The notes beneath the pieces were generated by a model. The model was not told where the DNA came from. It saw only the letters and a program-made list of their open reading frames with translations, and did no database searches. From contig NZ_JBNNGK010000002.1 in assembly GCF_050268245.1 (NCBI RefSeq), positions 372,001 through 436,000 on the forward strand: a DNA stretch of 64,000 nucleotides, read 5' to 3'. The stretch is from JBNNGK01 sp050268245. GTDB lineage: Bacteria; Pseudomonadota; Gammaproteobacteria; Enterobacterales; Enterobacteriaceae. Numbering within the stretch: the first letter of the stretch is position 1; each line of letters begins with the position of its first letter. Position numbers and translations under genes: made by a program. Shown piece by piece: positions 26,197 to 34,281 of this stretch.

Positions 26197-28617
26197 ATGA
26201 ATGATTCAACGCAGCATCATTGTAAGGTGGTATCAGATCAACAGTGGTCGCTAAGCTCGTTTACAGAATTCTATGAGCGTGTTTTGGGTCCTCGGCTCTA
26301 CAAGCCGTACGGAGAACTCCTTGTCAGGGAGATTCGAAACGATATCGACATGGCGGCACCGCCGACTCGTATCCTTGAGGTGGCTTGCGGGACGGGTCGT
26401 ATCACCACTTACCTCTACAATAACCTGGCCAAACCCCTCAACATCCAGCTTATCGCTACTGATTTGTCGAAGATCGCGATCGATGTGGCTCAAAGCGTGC
26501 TTAGTGACGATCTTGTACGTAATGTTACCTTCCAGGCAGACGTGGATATGGCGGACATGCCCTTCGCAGACGACAGTTTCGATATGATCGTTTGTGGTTT
26601 TGGACTGATGTTTCCGCCCGACAAGGCTCGGGTGGCGCGTGAGTTTAAACGGGTGCTGCGCCCCGGTGGGACAATCTACGGCACCGTTTTTCAGTACAAT
26701 GAGTTGTTTGATTTGGCACGACGCGAATCGCAAAAGCTCTTTGGAACACCTTCTGCGATCATGGATGCGGCTCTTAGCCTGAGTGACCACGCCCCCATCA
26801 CTCGCGCTTTCGCCCTCGAGGGGCTTTGCCAACGTGTCGATGACATTGTGACGTTGCATCCTCTTTTGTTTCATCTTAACGACGATGACACGCGCGAATT
26901 CCTGTTCAATGCCTGCATTCTGTTAGAAGAGTTCAACCAATGTGATAGCCCCACCCGAGAGGCGCTGCTGGATGTGATGCTGCATGAGTTTCACGCGCAA
27001 GTACCTGATAGAAATTATCAGGTAAAAGCCTGGCTTGTGCGTGGGCAGGTGGATAAGGAAATCAAAGCGTCTGCCAGACCAAGCCCACCGCCAGAGTTCT
27101 CAGAACTTAGCGCGTTTTATCAATTTTCACCGGAAACGTTCGTGAACCGCGAAGATTGGCCGTGCTTGCTACAGAATTCTCCGCAGTTGCAGTGTTACCA
27201 AACAATGCGGCAATCATTTCTCGCGGAACATCCCGCGTACGCGGAGGACAAGGTAGAAGCACTTCGGCAAAGCAACTTCTCGCGTTTGGATGCTAACCGG
27301 ATGATTTACCTGGATCATGTTGGTGGGACCTTGGCACCGCACTGCCTTATTGAAGAGGATTATCAGATGCTCAAGAGCACCATCTTCGGTAATCCGCATA
27401 GTGGATCTCAGTCTTCGAAAGAAACTTATGAGCAGGCGAGGCAGGCAATTTATCGTTTCTTTCAGTGTTCACCGGACGAGTATGAAATAATATTTACCGC
27501 CAACGCCAGCAGCGCCATTCGGCTGGTCGCGGAGTCTTTTCCTTTCGAGAGTGGCTCGGAGGTCCTGCTCACTAAGGACAACCATACCTCAGTCCACGGG
27601 CTCCGGGAATATGCCAAAGCCAAAGATGCCTTGGTGAAATATATTCCCCTCGACCAAAACCTCGAGATTCTTGACAGCGCAATGCAACGCGCGTTAGACA
27701 ATTTGGCCTCTGGCTATATGCACCTGCTGGCGTATCCTGCGCAGTCTAATGCGACAGGCATCAAACATGATTTGAAATGGATTCAGGCCGCACAAAAGCG
27801 GGGCGCGATGGTGCTGTTGGATGCCGCGGCGTTTGTTCCGCAGTCCCGACTGGATTACTCCGTTCATCGGCCGGACTTCGTTGCGATCTCCTTTTACAAG
27901 ATGTTCGGCTATCCGACGGGCTCCGGATGCCTTATCGCCAAAAGGTCCTCGCTGCGTAAGCTGACTCCTCACTCATTTGCCGGTGGCGCAGTATGTTACT
28001 ACTCGGGCCCGTGGTCCCCCACTGAGCGGTTGTTGTACCATGATGATGGTCGGCGATTCGAGGTCGGCACACCAAACTACGCATCATTTTATGCGATCGC
28101 CCAAGGATTTCAGTTCCTTTCTCGCTGGGGGCTGGAGGAGATCAGGGTAAGTTCAACCGCACTGGCCAGATGGCTTGAGCTAAAACTGTCAGAACTTCGC
28201 CATAGCACGATGCTTGAAACCCCACTTTGTCAGGTGTATGGGCTGTCGGTTGAGAAAAAAGGGGCAACAGTCATGCTGAACTTTTTCGATTGCTATAACG
28301 CTATCTTTCCACATGATCTCGTGAAGCGAGTTTTAGAACGCTTTGGCATCATCGTGCGTAACGGATGTTTCTGCAATCTGGGAGCGGTTCAGCAAGCGAC
28401 ATATACCACCGCCGGTGTGGAGCACTGTGAGCTTGATAAGACGGAAAAGATCCTTGACTGCAAAGCCTTCGATGACAAGATTCTCAACAAAGGGAATTGT
28501 GGGGCGATTCGTGTTTCTTTTGGTCTCGGCTCAAACTTCCGCGATGTTTACTGCTTTTACCTCTGTGCAAAGGGGCTGTTGAATACAGAGGCGGCAGGGC
28601 TTGAGGCCGCGTTGTAG
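26197..28617 (+). CDS. Fusion of SAM-dependent methyltransferase and class V PLP enzyme (Mo-cofactor-sulfurase-like)
   Basis: An 806-residue two-enzyme protein. Residues about 20-260 are a class I methyltransferase: motif I ILEVACGTG (59-67), acidic ATDLSK, then FADDSFDMIVCGFGLMF and VLRPGGTIYGTVF. After a linker, residues about 365-795 are a fold-type I, class V aminotransferase/cysteine desulfurase. Visible landmarks are YLDHVGGTL (from 371), GNPHSGSQSS (from 399), N462/H463 facing PLP, Asp542 (LLDAAAF), Schiff-base Lys568 in SFYKMFGYPTGSG, and RNGCFCNLGA with Cys724 and Cys726. SFYK-FGYPTG and the GCFCN-GA cysteines are characteristic of molybdenum cofactor sulfurases (ABA3/MOCOS), but the MOSC domain of those proteins is absent. 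Reaction and substrate are unknown. It stands alone, and its codon choice (many CTC, GAG, GTC) appears unlike its neighbours, suggesting horizontal acquisition. Confidence 0.88.
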   Translation: MNDSTQHHCKVVSDQQWSLSSFTEFYERVLGPRLYKPYGELLVREIRNDIDMAAPPTRILEVACGTGRITTYLYNNLAKPLNIQLIATDLSKIAIDVAQSVLSDDLVRNVTFQADVDMADMPFADDSFDMIVCGFGLMFPPDKARVAREFKRVLRPGGTIYGTVFQYNELFDLARRESQKLFGTPSAIMDAALSLSDHAPITRAFALEGLCQRVDDIVTLHPLLFHLNDDDTREFLFNACILLEEFNQCDSPTREALLDVMLHEFHAQVPDRNYQVKAWLVRGQVDKEIKASARPSPPPEFSELSAFYQFSPETFVNREDWPCLLQNSPQLQCYQTMRQSFLAEHPAYAEDKVEALRQSNFSRLDANRMIYLDHVGGTLAPHCLIEEDYQMLKSTIFGNPHSGSQSSKETYEQARQAIYRFFQCSPDEYEIIFTANASSAIRLVAESFPFESGSEVLLTKDNHTSVHGLREYAKAKDALVKYIPLDQNLEILDSAMQRALDNLASGYMHLLAYPAQSNATGIKHDLKWIQAAQKRGAMVLLDAAAFVPQSRLDYSVHRPDFVAISFYKMFGYPTGSGCLIAKRSSLRKLTPHSFAGGAVCYYSGPWSPTERLLYHDDGRRFEVGTPNYASFYAIAQGFQFLSRWGLEEIRVSSTALARWLELKLSELRHSTMLETPLCQVYGLSVEKKGATVMLNFFDCYNAIFPHDLVKRVLERFGIIVRNGCFCNLGAVQQATYTTAGVEHCELDKTEKILDCKAFDDKILNKGNCGAIRVSFGLGSNFRDVYCFYLCAKGLLNTEAAGLEAAL

Positions 28618-28768
28618 TGGATGACTCGTTCAAGGCAGACCATTGCTTTCCATTCATCGCCGCTAAAACGGGGAGCGATTGATTCAATGAACCCGATCGC
28701 CAATCGGAAATGCCTCCTGCGCACAGAACGAATCTCTTAATCTACAACGCGTTCCCAATAAAATGCAT

Positions 28769-28802
28769 AAAAAATGCCGCTCAGTCTACACTGAGCGGCA
28801 TT
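28769..28802 (-). terminator. Intrinsic terminator of mqo
   Basis: A perfect 12-bp stem (28773-28784 with 28791-28802, six-base loop) is followed, in minus-strand sense, by six T. It lies 30 bases after the mqo stop. Confidence 0.88.
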
Positions 28803-28831
28803 AAGCAGACGGCGGTTTGAGAGGCTAAAAC

Positions 28832-30409
28832 CTAGAGGGCTTCTGGTTTGACCTCGATGTAATTGAGTTGCAGTACATCGCTGGTGTAACGACGGATCTT
28901 ATTGGTCATTTCCACGTTACCGTTCAGTTTAGTGCCATAAGATGGAACAATTTCTTTTAGCTTCGCCTGCCATTCTGGTGTGGCAAGTTTATCTTTAAAT
29001 ACTTTTTCCATCAGGTGGAGCATGATCGGCGCGGCGGTAGAGGCACCTGGCGAAGCACCGAGCAGAGCAGCAATGCTGCCATCCTGCGAACTGACCACTT
29101 CCGTACCGAATTGCAGTACACCGCCTTTTTCTGCGTCTTTCTTAATGATCTGAACGCGTTGACCGGCTTGCCACAGCGTCCAGTCTTGCTGATTAGCGTC
29201 TGGGTAATATTCTTTCAGTGCCGCAAAACGATCGTCTTCGCTCATCATCAACTGACCGAGCAGATACTTCACTAGATCGAAGTTATCCATCCCAACGTGG
29301 GTCATTGGCATCAGGTTCGAGGTGTTCATCGACATCACCAGATCAAACAATGAACCGTTTTTCAGGAATTTGCTAGAGAACGTGGCGAAGGGGCCGAACA
29401 GCAGTACGCGTTTGCCGTCCAACATGCGGGTGTCCAGATGCGGCACCGACATTGGCGGTGAACCGACGCTGGCCAAACCGTAAACTTTTGCCAGGTGTTG
29501 ATTGGCTACGTCAGGATTGCTGGCGACTAGGAACTGGCCGCCAACCGGGAAGCCACCATAGCCGTCGGCTTCAGGAATGCCCGACTTTTGCAGCAGATGC
29601 AGTGCGGCACCGCCGGCACCAATAAAGACGAACTTGGCATTAACGGTAGTTTCTTTCTCGTCGTTATTGAGATCGGCAACGGTTACGGCCCACGAGTTGT
29701 CAGGATTGCGTTTGATATCGCGTACTTCATGACCCAAGCTAAGGGTGAAGTTCTTGTCTTTTGACAGAGAATTCACCAATTGGTTAGTGATCACGCCGAA
29801 ATTGACATCGGTGCCGAGTGGCATACGGGTTGCGGCAATTTTCTGAGCGGGATCGCGGCCATTCATTGCCAGCGGTGCCCATTGTTTGATTTGCTCAGGA
29901 TCTTCAGAGTATTCCATGCCACGGAATAGGGTGCTGTGTTGCAGTGCAGCATAGCGTTTGCGCAGGAAATTGATGTTGCCATCACCCCAAACAAAGCTCA
30001 TGTGCGGCACATTGTTAATAAACGATTTTGGCTCGCCGAGGACGTTATTCTTGACCTGATACGCCCAGAACTGACGGGAAATCTCGAAGGATTCGTTGAC
30101 GACGACGGCTTTGCTGATGTCAATCGTGCCGTCTTTTTTTTCCGGCGTATAGTTCATTTCGCAAAATGCTGAGTGGCCGGTGCCGGCATTATTCCAGCCG
30201 TTGGAGCTTTCTTCTGCGACGCCATTCATGCGTTCAACCATCTCGATGGTCCAGTTGGGCTCCAACTCACGAAGATAGGTTCCCAGCGTAGCGCTCATGA
30301 TACCGCCACCGATGAGTACCACATCAACGTTTTTTTGTTCTGCCGCGATGGTGTGTTGGCTGAGGCCAAACAGATTAAGACAGAAAAACAGGACGAGTAA
30401 TTTTCTCAT
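28832..30409 (-). CDS. mqo: Malate:quinone oxidoreductase
   Basis: A 525-residue FAD-dependent membrane-associated malate dehydrogenase that oxidises malate to oxaloacetate and reduces quinone. The dinucleotide-binding motif VDVVLIGGGIMSATLGTYL (near 28-46) is followed by ERMNGVAEESSNGWNNAGTGHSAFCEMNYTPE, highly characteristic of Mqo. GLASVGSPPMSVPHLDTRMLDGKRVLLFGPFA and LLGASPGASTAAPIML are later signatures. The first ~22 residues look like a signal peptide (MRKLLVLFFCLNLFGLSQ), seen in some enterobacterial versions. Length is close to the E. coli protein (548). Monocistronic, with its own terminator. Confidence 0.96.
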   Translation of the reverse strand: MRKLLVLFFCLNLFGLSQHTIAAEQKNVDVVLIGGGIMSATLGTYLRELEPNWTIEMVERMNGVAEESSNGWNNAGTGHSAFCEMNYTPEKKDGTIDISKAVVVNESFEISRQFWAYQVKNNVLGEPKSFINNVPHMSFVWGDGNINFLRKRYAALQHSTLFRGMEYSEDPEQIKQWAPLAMNGRDPAQKIAATRMPLGTDVNFGVITNQLVNSLSKDKNFTLSLGHEVRDIKRNPDNSWAVTVADLNNDEKETTVNAKFVFIGAGGAALHLLQKSGIPEADGYGGFPVGGQFLVASNPDVANQHLAKVYGLASVGSPPMSVPHLDTRMLDGKRVLLFGPFATFSSKFLKNGSLFDLVMSMNTSNLMPMTHVGMDNFDLVKYLLGQLMMSEDDRFAALKEYYPDANQQDWTLWQAGQRVQIIKKDAEKGGVLQFGTEVVSSQDGSIAALLGASPGASTAAPIMLHLMEKVFKDKLATPEWQAKLKEIVPSYGTKLNGNVEMTNKIRRYTSDVLQLNYIEVKPEAL

Positions 30410-30804
30410 TACATTAAATCTCTTGTGTGTAAATTCTACTCATTTGCAGGTGAAAGAATTTATCGGGAATTACCCTGAAATAAGTGAAATAGCGATGAAT
30501 TCCGGCGGTCGAAATAGCGAATAAACCTTTTTTGTTAATAGGGTGGTTAACAAAAAGTAGTCTGTACCCATCATGCTTGACGTGGTTGCAGGGCTAGCCA
30601 TCACCCTTTATCCCGGTTGCACAGCAACGCGTTGCTTGCGGGAAAATCCAGATGTTGCCTTACTGCAATGTCTATTGTTGGGAACTATTTGCCACGATGC
30701 TGGAGATTAATTGTGCAATTCACGTTTACTGAAGACGTATTATTGTTTGCTGAAATGTTAAAAACTACTTTTGTAACTAAATAAAGTGTTAATTTAACAG
30801 AAAC

Positions 30805-30933
30805 TATACCCAAGATAATTCGAGTTGCTTGTTAGCGGCAACTGAATGAATCCCTGAGAGTAAAGGTGACTCTGTGACGAGGGAGAAAAAAGGCAGCCAA
30901 TACCCAAGCAACGTGAAGTATGAAGGGGATATA
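30805..30933. repeat. Diverged ERIC-like element
   Basis: About 129 bases, from TATACCCAAGATAATTCGAG to AACGTGAAGTATGAAGG-GGATATA. Both ends and the internal GGCAGCCAA match the ERIC/IRU layout seen in the copy at 31189, while the core is diverged. In transcripts it would fold into a long imperfect hairpin. Confidence 0.75.
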
Positions 30934-31188
30934 GGGTTATTTGAATGGCGTTGAACTATTTAACAGCTCGTTTTTACCGAACGCAATACTGTTTTGGATG
31001 CAAATAGCCAAGTGAATAGGATCACTCTATATATTCCTGTTTAATGACCCCATCTCAGATGCTTGTAAAGCAACAGGGTTGCAGGTAACACGGCTAAATA
31101 CCGGTAATGGCCGACGAACAGCGTCGCTGAGGGCATTGGTGCAGGGGGGCGCGATGGGGCGGCGTGATGATAAACCACAACAGCCCGC

Positions 31189-31315
31189 TATACCCTAAAT
31201 AATGCGAATTGCAGGAAGGCGGCAAGCAAGTGAACCCCGATGAGCTGACTCTGGTAAGTGATTCGGGTGAACAAGCGCAGCCAACACACAGGCAACTTGA
31301 AGATTAACGGGTATA
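31189..31315. repeat. ERIC (IRU) element, full length
   Basis: Exactly 127 bases, the canonical ERIC length, bounded by TATACCC and GGGTATA. The core (GTGAACCCCGATGAGC ... GGTAAGTGATTCGGGTGAAC) matches the well-known ERIC1R/ERIC2 primer regions, followed by GCGCAGCCAACACACAGG. It lies just downstream (in minus-strand sense) of the small gene ending at 31340, so it would be in that gene's 3' region. Confidence 0.9.
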
Positions 31316-31339
31316 TACGCGGGCCGAAGCGAGACGCCA

Positions 31340-31588
31340 TTACTTGCGGGTAATAATTTTGCCCAGCACAAATCCTGCACCGGCAGCAATCAAGAGCGCA
31401 GCCAGCGGGGATGATTTAGTGTGATCTTTGACTGACTCAATCATGTCGTCCACGGTATACGCGCCGCGCGCGAGTTGTTTGCGCACTTTACCTTTAAACT
31501 CATGCTCAGGCTGGTCAAAGGTCTTGCCAAGCTGCTCCTGCCCTGCGCCGATGGCCTCGTCAATTTTGTCATTAGCCTTATCGAACAT
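31340..31588 (-). CDS. Small CsbD/ElaB(YqjD)-like stress-associated membrane-anchored protein
   Basis: An 82-residue protein. The N-terminal part (FDKANDKIDEAIGAGQEQLGK) is like CsbD stress proteins. The C-terminal part (DDMIESVKDHTKSSPLAALLIAAGAGFVLGKIITRK) is like the ElaB/YgaM/YqjD family, whose final helix anchors ribosome-binding proteins in the inner membrane. ATG 31588 is fixed by AGGAGG six bases upstream; the longer open frame has no support. Expression in stationary phase is typical of these families; no specific role can be claimed here. Confidence 0.88.
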   Translation of the reverse strand: MFDKANDKIDEAIGAGQEQLGKTFDQPEHEFKGKVRKQLARGAYTVDDMIESVKDHTKSSPLAALLIAAGAGFVLGKIITRK

Positions 31589-31706
31589 ATTGCCTCCTTG
31601 GTTGAAATCAGCCTTTAACAGGCACAGTTTTAAAGGTAGTTGAGATTGCTGCATCGTGCATGAGTAAAATGTATTCAAGTATTGCGAAGCTGACGGTATT
31701 TTTAGC

Positions 31707-31955
31707 TTAATCAGTATGTTTGAGCAGAAGATGTTCTAAAACTTGGCGATAACGCTGTAACACAATGGGATCGGACTCTGTTTCTAACTTATTAATTAGC
31801 CGTGCTACTAACGTTTTTTGAGAAACCGGTTGCCCATCACGTATCATTTCTTGCACTACTATCGATAAGGTTTCCGACCCCGTGCTGATGCCGCTTGCCG
31901 CGACATTGAAGTAATCAGTGATATCTTTGGCTGTTTGTTGAGCGCGGTTGTGCAT
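31707..31955 (-). CDS. AriR/YmgB-family biofilm/acid-resistance regulator
   Basis: An 82-residue protein with the AriR/YmgB/YcgZ pattern: KDITDYFNVAASGISTGSETLSIVVQEMIRDGQPVS, then VARLINKLETESDPIVLQRYRQVLEHLL. Family members are small helical dimers acting in the Rcs/biofilm and acid-resistance network. ATG 31955 has GGAG at suitable spacing and starts the conserved part; the upstream extension (Pro/Arg-rich) is not typical of the family. It precedes the CsbD/ElaB-like gene in the same direction and may share its transcript, though the gap is 118 bases. Confidence 0.85.
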   Translation of the reverse strand: MHNRAQQTAKDITDYFNVAASGISTGSETLSIVVQEMIRDGQPVSQKTLVARLINKLETESDPIVLQRYRQVLEHLLLKHTD

Positions 31956-32157
31956 GATCGTTCTCCAGAATGGGTGAGTCTTCACACGCCGTAGTGAGAA
32001 ACGAGCCGAAGCGGCAAAGAGAAATAAAGCCGCGGGCGGCAGAAAGGGATAATGCCCCCCAGCGGCGATGCAACGGCATCTTTCGCGATCAGGATGTGGC
32101 AATCCTTGCAATAAACTTATACATCAATTCATCATTTGTACAATATTTAGGGCGTAT

Positions 32158-32655
32158 TTAATGCGATGAGTGGCGCTCACTAGCGGGTTTACGCACTCTA
32201 GGCTGGCGTTTGCTGGCCGTGTTGCTGCGGTATATCAACACCAAGGCTATCGCCAGACAGGCCAGTGCCAAAGCGCGATGGGCTGAGAAGGGGATTTGAT
32301 CGTTGCCCAGCCAGCCAAAACTGTCGATGAGGACGCTCATGGTTAATTGGCCAAAAATGGCCGCCACGGTTGCGGCTGCCGTGCCGACCCGCTGTACCGC
32401 CACCACCATGATGATAATGTAAGGCACGCCGAACATTGCCCCCAGTAATTGCCACTTTGGTACGCTGAGCAGGGTGGCGCTCATGGGTTCCGCGAAGAAC
32501 AAAATTAGCAAGGCGGTGACCACTGCACCCAGGAAAAAGGTCAGGAAGGCGCTTTTTAACACCCCCACGTTTTGCCCCAATCGTCCATTAATCGCCGCCT
32601 GCATGCTTAATACGGCCCCCGCTAATACTGCCAAAATAATCATTATCAGAGTCAT
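32158..32655 (-). CDS. YdcZ-family (DUF606) membrane protein, second of a pair
   Basis: A 165-residue protein with five hydrophobic segments, starting MTLIMIILAVLAGAVLSMQAAINGRLGQ, the typical opening of DUF606/YdcZ half-size members of the drug/metabolite transporter superfamily. A basic C-terminal tail (KRQPRVRKPASERHSSH) is extra. The start codon overlaps the stop of the upstream paralogue by four bases, so both are made together and probably form a heteromeric transporter. Substrate unknown. Confidence 0.87.
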   Translation of the reverse strand: MTLIMIILAVLAGAVLSMQAAINGRLGQNVGVLKSAFLTFFLGAVVTALLILFFAEPMSATLLSVPKWQLLGAMFGVPYIIIMVVAVQRVGTAAATVAAIFGQLTMSVLIDSFGWLGNDQIPFSAHRALALACLAIALVLIYRSNTASKRQPRVRKPASERHSSH

Positions 32656-33095
32656 ACATTACCACCTGCAATCAATGCTAACGCCGCGAGGATGAACACC
32701 AAGGCCAGCGTTCGTTTAGCGTCTACCCGACGTGCCGTCGAGCCAAACCAACCAAAATGATCGATCAGCAGGCTTTTGCCCACTTGCCCAGCCAAAATCG
32801 CGATCATGGTCATTGCGATACCAATAGTCGGGGTGGCTAACGTCAATACCACCACGTACATCGGCCCCAGGATGCCGCCCAACAACTGCCAACCAGGTTG
32901 TGCCAGATAGCTGGGTGCCGAGCGAGGGCTAAAGAAAATAACCAGTAACAGAGAAAGCACCGCGCCGACGCCGAAAATGCTGAACGTCGCCCATAAATGA
33001 CCGACTTCACTGCCTAACGGCCCAAGTAGCCCGGCCTCCAGCGAAAGCCCCATACCGCCCAATACCACCAGCGCGATCGGTAAAATATTCATCAT
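32652..33095 (-). CDS. YdcZ-family (DUF606) membrane protein, first of a pair
   Basis: A 147-residue, five-helix protein paralogous to the following gene (VVLGGMGLSLEAGLLGPLGSEVGHLWATFSIFGVGAVLSLLLVIFF). ATG 33095 has GGAG five bases upstream, with a second ATG at 33092; the longer frame upstream is not supported. Divergent from a LysR-type gene with a 94-base gap, the classical layout for a LysR regulator controlling its neighbour. Confidence 0.87.
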   Translation of the reverse strand: MMNILPIALVVLGGMGLSLEAGLLGPLGSEVGHLWATFSIFGVGAVLSLLLVIFFSPRSAPSYLAQPGWQLLGGILGPMYVVVLTLATPTIGIAMTMIAILAGQVGKSLLIDHFGWFGSTARRVDAKRTLALVFILAALALIAGGNV

Positions 33096-33189
33096 TGCTG
33101 CTCCAAAAAATCCAGTCGCACACTCTAGGTTGTTGCAGTGCTGCGAAAAACAGCATAATAATAGAAACACCTTTGCGAGATTTGCACAG

Positions 33190-34125
33190 ATGGAAAATTT
33201 GCAGCAGATTACTATTCGAACGTTAAAATTGTTCGTAGCCGTTATTGAGTTGGGTAATTTCTCGGAAGTGGCGCGCCGTGCAGGGATAGCGGCATCATCG
33301 GTATCACGCGTGGTGCAGCAGCTGGAAAATGCGTTGCAGACGCAACTGCTTTATCGCAATACGCGAGCGGTGGTACCGACCGAAGCGGGGCGGTTATTTG
33401 CCCGTTATGCGCGTTCGGTGCTTGATAATATCAACGAAGCGCAGGCGGAATTGCAAGAGCGGGAGCGTGAGCCCAGCGGGGTAGTGCGGCTCAATGCGCC
33501 CGTGGTATTTGGTCAACGGCATATTGCGCCGTGGCTAAGTGAACTGGCGGCACGCTTTCCAGCATTAAATATTGAACTGGTACAAACCGATGATTTTATC
33601 GATCCCCATCGTGATGCCACCGATCTGATCTTTCGTATTGGTGTACTTAATGATTCAAACTTCCATGCGCGGGTATTTGCCAGCCCCAAATTTTATTTGG
33701 CAGCAAGCCCGGCTTATCTGGCGCGTTCGCCGGCGCTGCGGCAGCCGAGCGATCTGAACCAGCATAATTGCTTAGTGTATCGCGGCTTTACCGGTGCGCA
33801 GCGCTGGTTTTTCCTCGATCGAGATAACCGCTGGCAACCTTACTCTTTCAGCGGTTCGTTAGTTTCTAATAATGCGGAAACCTTAGTGACCGCCGCATTA
33901 AATGGGATGGGATTGGTGGTGTTTCCCGATTGGTTGATTGGTGAGGCGCTGAAAAGGGGAGCGTTAGTGCATGCCTTACCGGATTATGCGGTATCCACCA
34001 CGCTAGAACCTCAGGCGATTGCCGCGATTTACCCGAATGCACGCCGACCGCCGCTAAAAGTGCGCGCGGTGATCGACTTCTTCGTTGAGAAATATGGTTC
34101 GCCGGTGTATTGGCAGTATGAATGA
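33190..34125 (+). CDS. LysR-family transcriptional regulator
   Basis: A 311-residue LysR-type regulator. The N-terminal winged helix is clear (RTLKLFVAVIELGNFSEVARRAGIAASSVSRVVQQLENALQTQLLYRNTRAVVPTEAGRLF), and the rest is a substrate-binding fold of the group closest to DmlR/AaeR-like proteins (VRLNAPVVFGQRHIAPWLSELAARFP). Start 33190 gives the canonical HTH spacing. It is divergent from the YdcZ-type pair and likely regulates it; effector unknown. Confidence 0.93.
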   Translation: MENLQQITIRTLKLFVAVIELGNFSEVARRAGIAASSVSRVVQQLENALQTQLLYRNTRAVVPTEAGRLFARYARSVLDNINEAQAELQEREREPSGVVRLNAPVVFGQRHIAPWLSELAARFPALNIELVQTDDFIDPHRDATDLIFRIGVLNDSNFHARVFASPKFYLAASPAYLARSPALRQPSDLNQHNCLVYRGFTGAQRWFFLDRDNRWQPYSFSGSLVSNNAETLVTAALNGMGLVVFPDWLIGEALKRGALVHALPDYAVSTTLEPQAIAAIYPNARRPPLKVRAVIDFFVEKYGSPVYWQYE

Positions 34126-34281
34126 TAGACGGTGCGGAATAACGTGGTGGCGGCGGGAATGGCTGATAAATCCAGATATCCCGGCGCTTAGCGCAAATCT
34201 TCACCGAAACTTCGCACGATCTCTGTGTTGCGTTATGGCATAATGCGCGCCAAATCACATTCCCAATGAAGAGCGAGCGTT

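Larger units (their letters stand above)
30410..31339. other. 930-base gene-free stretch with two ERIC-type elements
   Basis: No convincing gene is present. The part next to 30409 must contain the mqo promoter. Two repeat elements are listed separately (30805-30933 and 31189-31315). The remaining sequence, including 30950-31180, shows nothing I recognise. Confidence 0.6.

Noticed and set aside
25726..28830. The fusion gene as part of a mobile element or defence island
   Set aside because: No integrase, transposase, attachment repeats or other defence genes flank it; only its codon choice hints at transfer.
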